Shown in pieces: positions 23,758 through 24,485 of a stretch of DNA of 24,485 bases. Position 1 is the first letter of the stretch. Every line of letters starts with the position of its first letter. The position numbers and the translations under genes are program-made. The notes under the pieces were generated by a model, which was not told the origin of the DNA, ran no database searches, and saw only the letters and a list, made by a program, of their open reading frames with translations. The stretch comes from Cytophagales bacterium (GTDB taxonomy: Bacteria; Bacteroidota; Bacteroidia; Cytophagales; UBA9547): NCBI GenBank assembly GCA_003476475.1, contig DMUD01000067.1, forward strand, positions 1-24,485, given 5' to 3'.

Positions 23758-24485
23758 ATGAAACGATTGATATTGTATGTGGTTTTGCAGATTTCAGCCT
23801 TGTGTGGCAAAGGGCAACTGCCTGTATATTCCCTTTACCATACCAATCCATTGCCCGTAAACCCGGCCTTGACAGGTTCGGCACACCAACTCCGCTCTGG
23901 TCTCAATTTCCGCAACCAATGGTCGAACTCCCCCAACCCTATTGTGGGCTATTCTGCTTTTATCGACCATTTTATTGCCCCCATTCGCGCGGGTATTGGT
24001 GCTTCGGTCTATTCCGATGTGTCGGGAAACACCAATTTTCGTTCCACCCAAATTGGGCTGTACTACGCGCATACGGTCAAACTAACCAAAAAAACTTATC
24101 TAAAAGCAGGCATACAACCTGCCTTCGGAATGGTGGGGTATAGTGGCCATAATTTGCTCTTCAACGACCAGCTTTCCTCTACTGGCAATACCGGCAACGC
24201 CACCAGCGAAACATTGCCCTTGGGCAACACTGTGTCTTATTTCAACTTAAATTCTGGTCTTTTGCTCACTGTCAACCAATTTTGGCTGGGTGCTACTGCC
24301 TACAACCTCCTGAACCCAAAAGCGGGCATTTCAAACGAGAGCAAACTGCCAACAGGGTTTGGCGTACAAACTGGGGTAAAAATAGATTTTATGGCCAACC
24401 AAATAAGCCGAAAAGAAAAACAAGAACGCTTTCTGATGCCGCATTTGTATTTTTCAAGCGTGGGACATAGCCAGCAGCTATATGC
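23758..24485 (+). CDS. PorP/SprF-family outer-membrane protein (partial)
   Basis: The 5' part (242 codons and two further bases) of a gene that runs off the window. It begins MKRLILYVVLQISALCGKG, a signal peptide, then QLPVYSLYHTNPLPVNPALTG (here split as QLPVYSLYHTN and PLPVNPALTG) and FRNQWSNSPNP. These are the hallmarks of the PorP/SprF family of T9SS-linked membrane proteins. Later strands (FNLNSGLLL, FWLGATAYNLLNP) fit a beta-barrel. Members often pair with a PorE/SprE-like or gliding-type adhesin gene, which would lie beyond the window. Bacteroidota carry many paralogues, so it need not be the core PorP. Confidence 0.85.
   Translation, partial: MKRLILYVVLQISALCGKGQLPVYSLYHTNPLPVNPALTGSAHQLRSGLNFRNQWSNSPNPIVGYSAFIDHFIAPIRAGIGASVYSDVSGNTNFRSTQIGLYYAHTVKLTKKTYLKAGIQPAFGMVGYSGHNLLFNDQLSSTGNTGNATSETLPLGNTVSYFNLNSGLLLTVNQFWLGATAYNLLNPKAGISNESKLPTGFGVQTGVKIDFMANQISRKEKQERFLMPHLYFSSVGHSQQLY

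Noticed and set aside
23794..24143. Short open frames within the last kilobase on both strands
   Set aside because: They lie in other frames of the PorP/SprF-like gene, which is open from 23758 to the window end and has clear family motifs.
1..24485. CRISPR arrays, tRNA or rRNA genes, transposases and phage genes
   Set aside because: No regularly spaced repeats, cloverleaf sequences, or mobile-element protein motifs were seen on either strand by eye.

Overview
The window reads as a chromosomal segment of a Bacteroidota bacterium, most likely Cytophagales or a close relative. The evidence is two type IX secretion (T9SS) protein families found essentially in that phylum (PorQ and PorP/SprF), a PurM of the long Bacteroidota type, a fused CrtYc-CrtYd lycopene cyclase, starts without Shine-Dalgarno sequences, and several close matches to the phylum's -7 promoter box TAnnTTTG. 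Coding density is very high. I see no tRNA, rRNA, CRISPR array, insertion sequence or phage gene, and no gene-free stretch longer than 300 bases.

Region 1 (29-5379) is a tripartite export locus. On the minus strand lie an ABC exporter, an HlyD-type periplasmic adaptor and a TolC-type outer-membrane channel, joined by overlapping ends and starts. A TetR-type regulator is divergent from them. The exporter keeps Walker A but has lost the usual residues of the Q-loop, signature, Walker B/catalytic acid and H-loop. The TetR frame carries an in-frame TAG, after which 38 further codons still read like the family's C-terminus.

Region 2 (5468-11546) holds mfd (transcription-repair coupling factor) on the plus strand, converging on a minus-strand cluster. 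That cluster consists of a rhodanese-thioredoxin lipoprotein, a lycopene cyclase, ispH and crtZ. It covers isoprenoid precursor supply, the cyclisation of lycopene to beta-carotene and ring hydroxylation. The phytoene synthase and desaturase genes are not in the window.

Region 3 (11547-14967, plus) holds ilvA, a PAP2-family phosphatase and a saccharopine/alanine dehydrogenase-like enzyme. A 24-codon leader-like ORF with three tandem Ile codons lies before ilvA.

Region 4 (14964-23146, minus) is a run of housekeeping and envelope genes, in transcription order porQ, hslU, purM, obg, an AIM24-like gene, an outer-membrane barrel gene and an ABC-F gene. purM contains an in-frame heptanucleotide repeat.

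Region 5 (23298-24485, plus) has a TerB-like gene followed by a PorP/SprF-family gene that runs off the window end.

Most genes are ordinary conserved ones. The best leads are the degenerate exporter NBD, the amber codon in tetR, the heptad repeat inside purM, the Ile-rich leader before ilvA, and two convergent gene pairs that overlap by the same tetranucleotide CTAA. I did not find a clear new multi-gene system.
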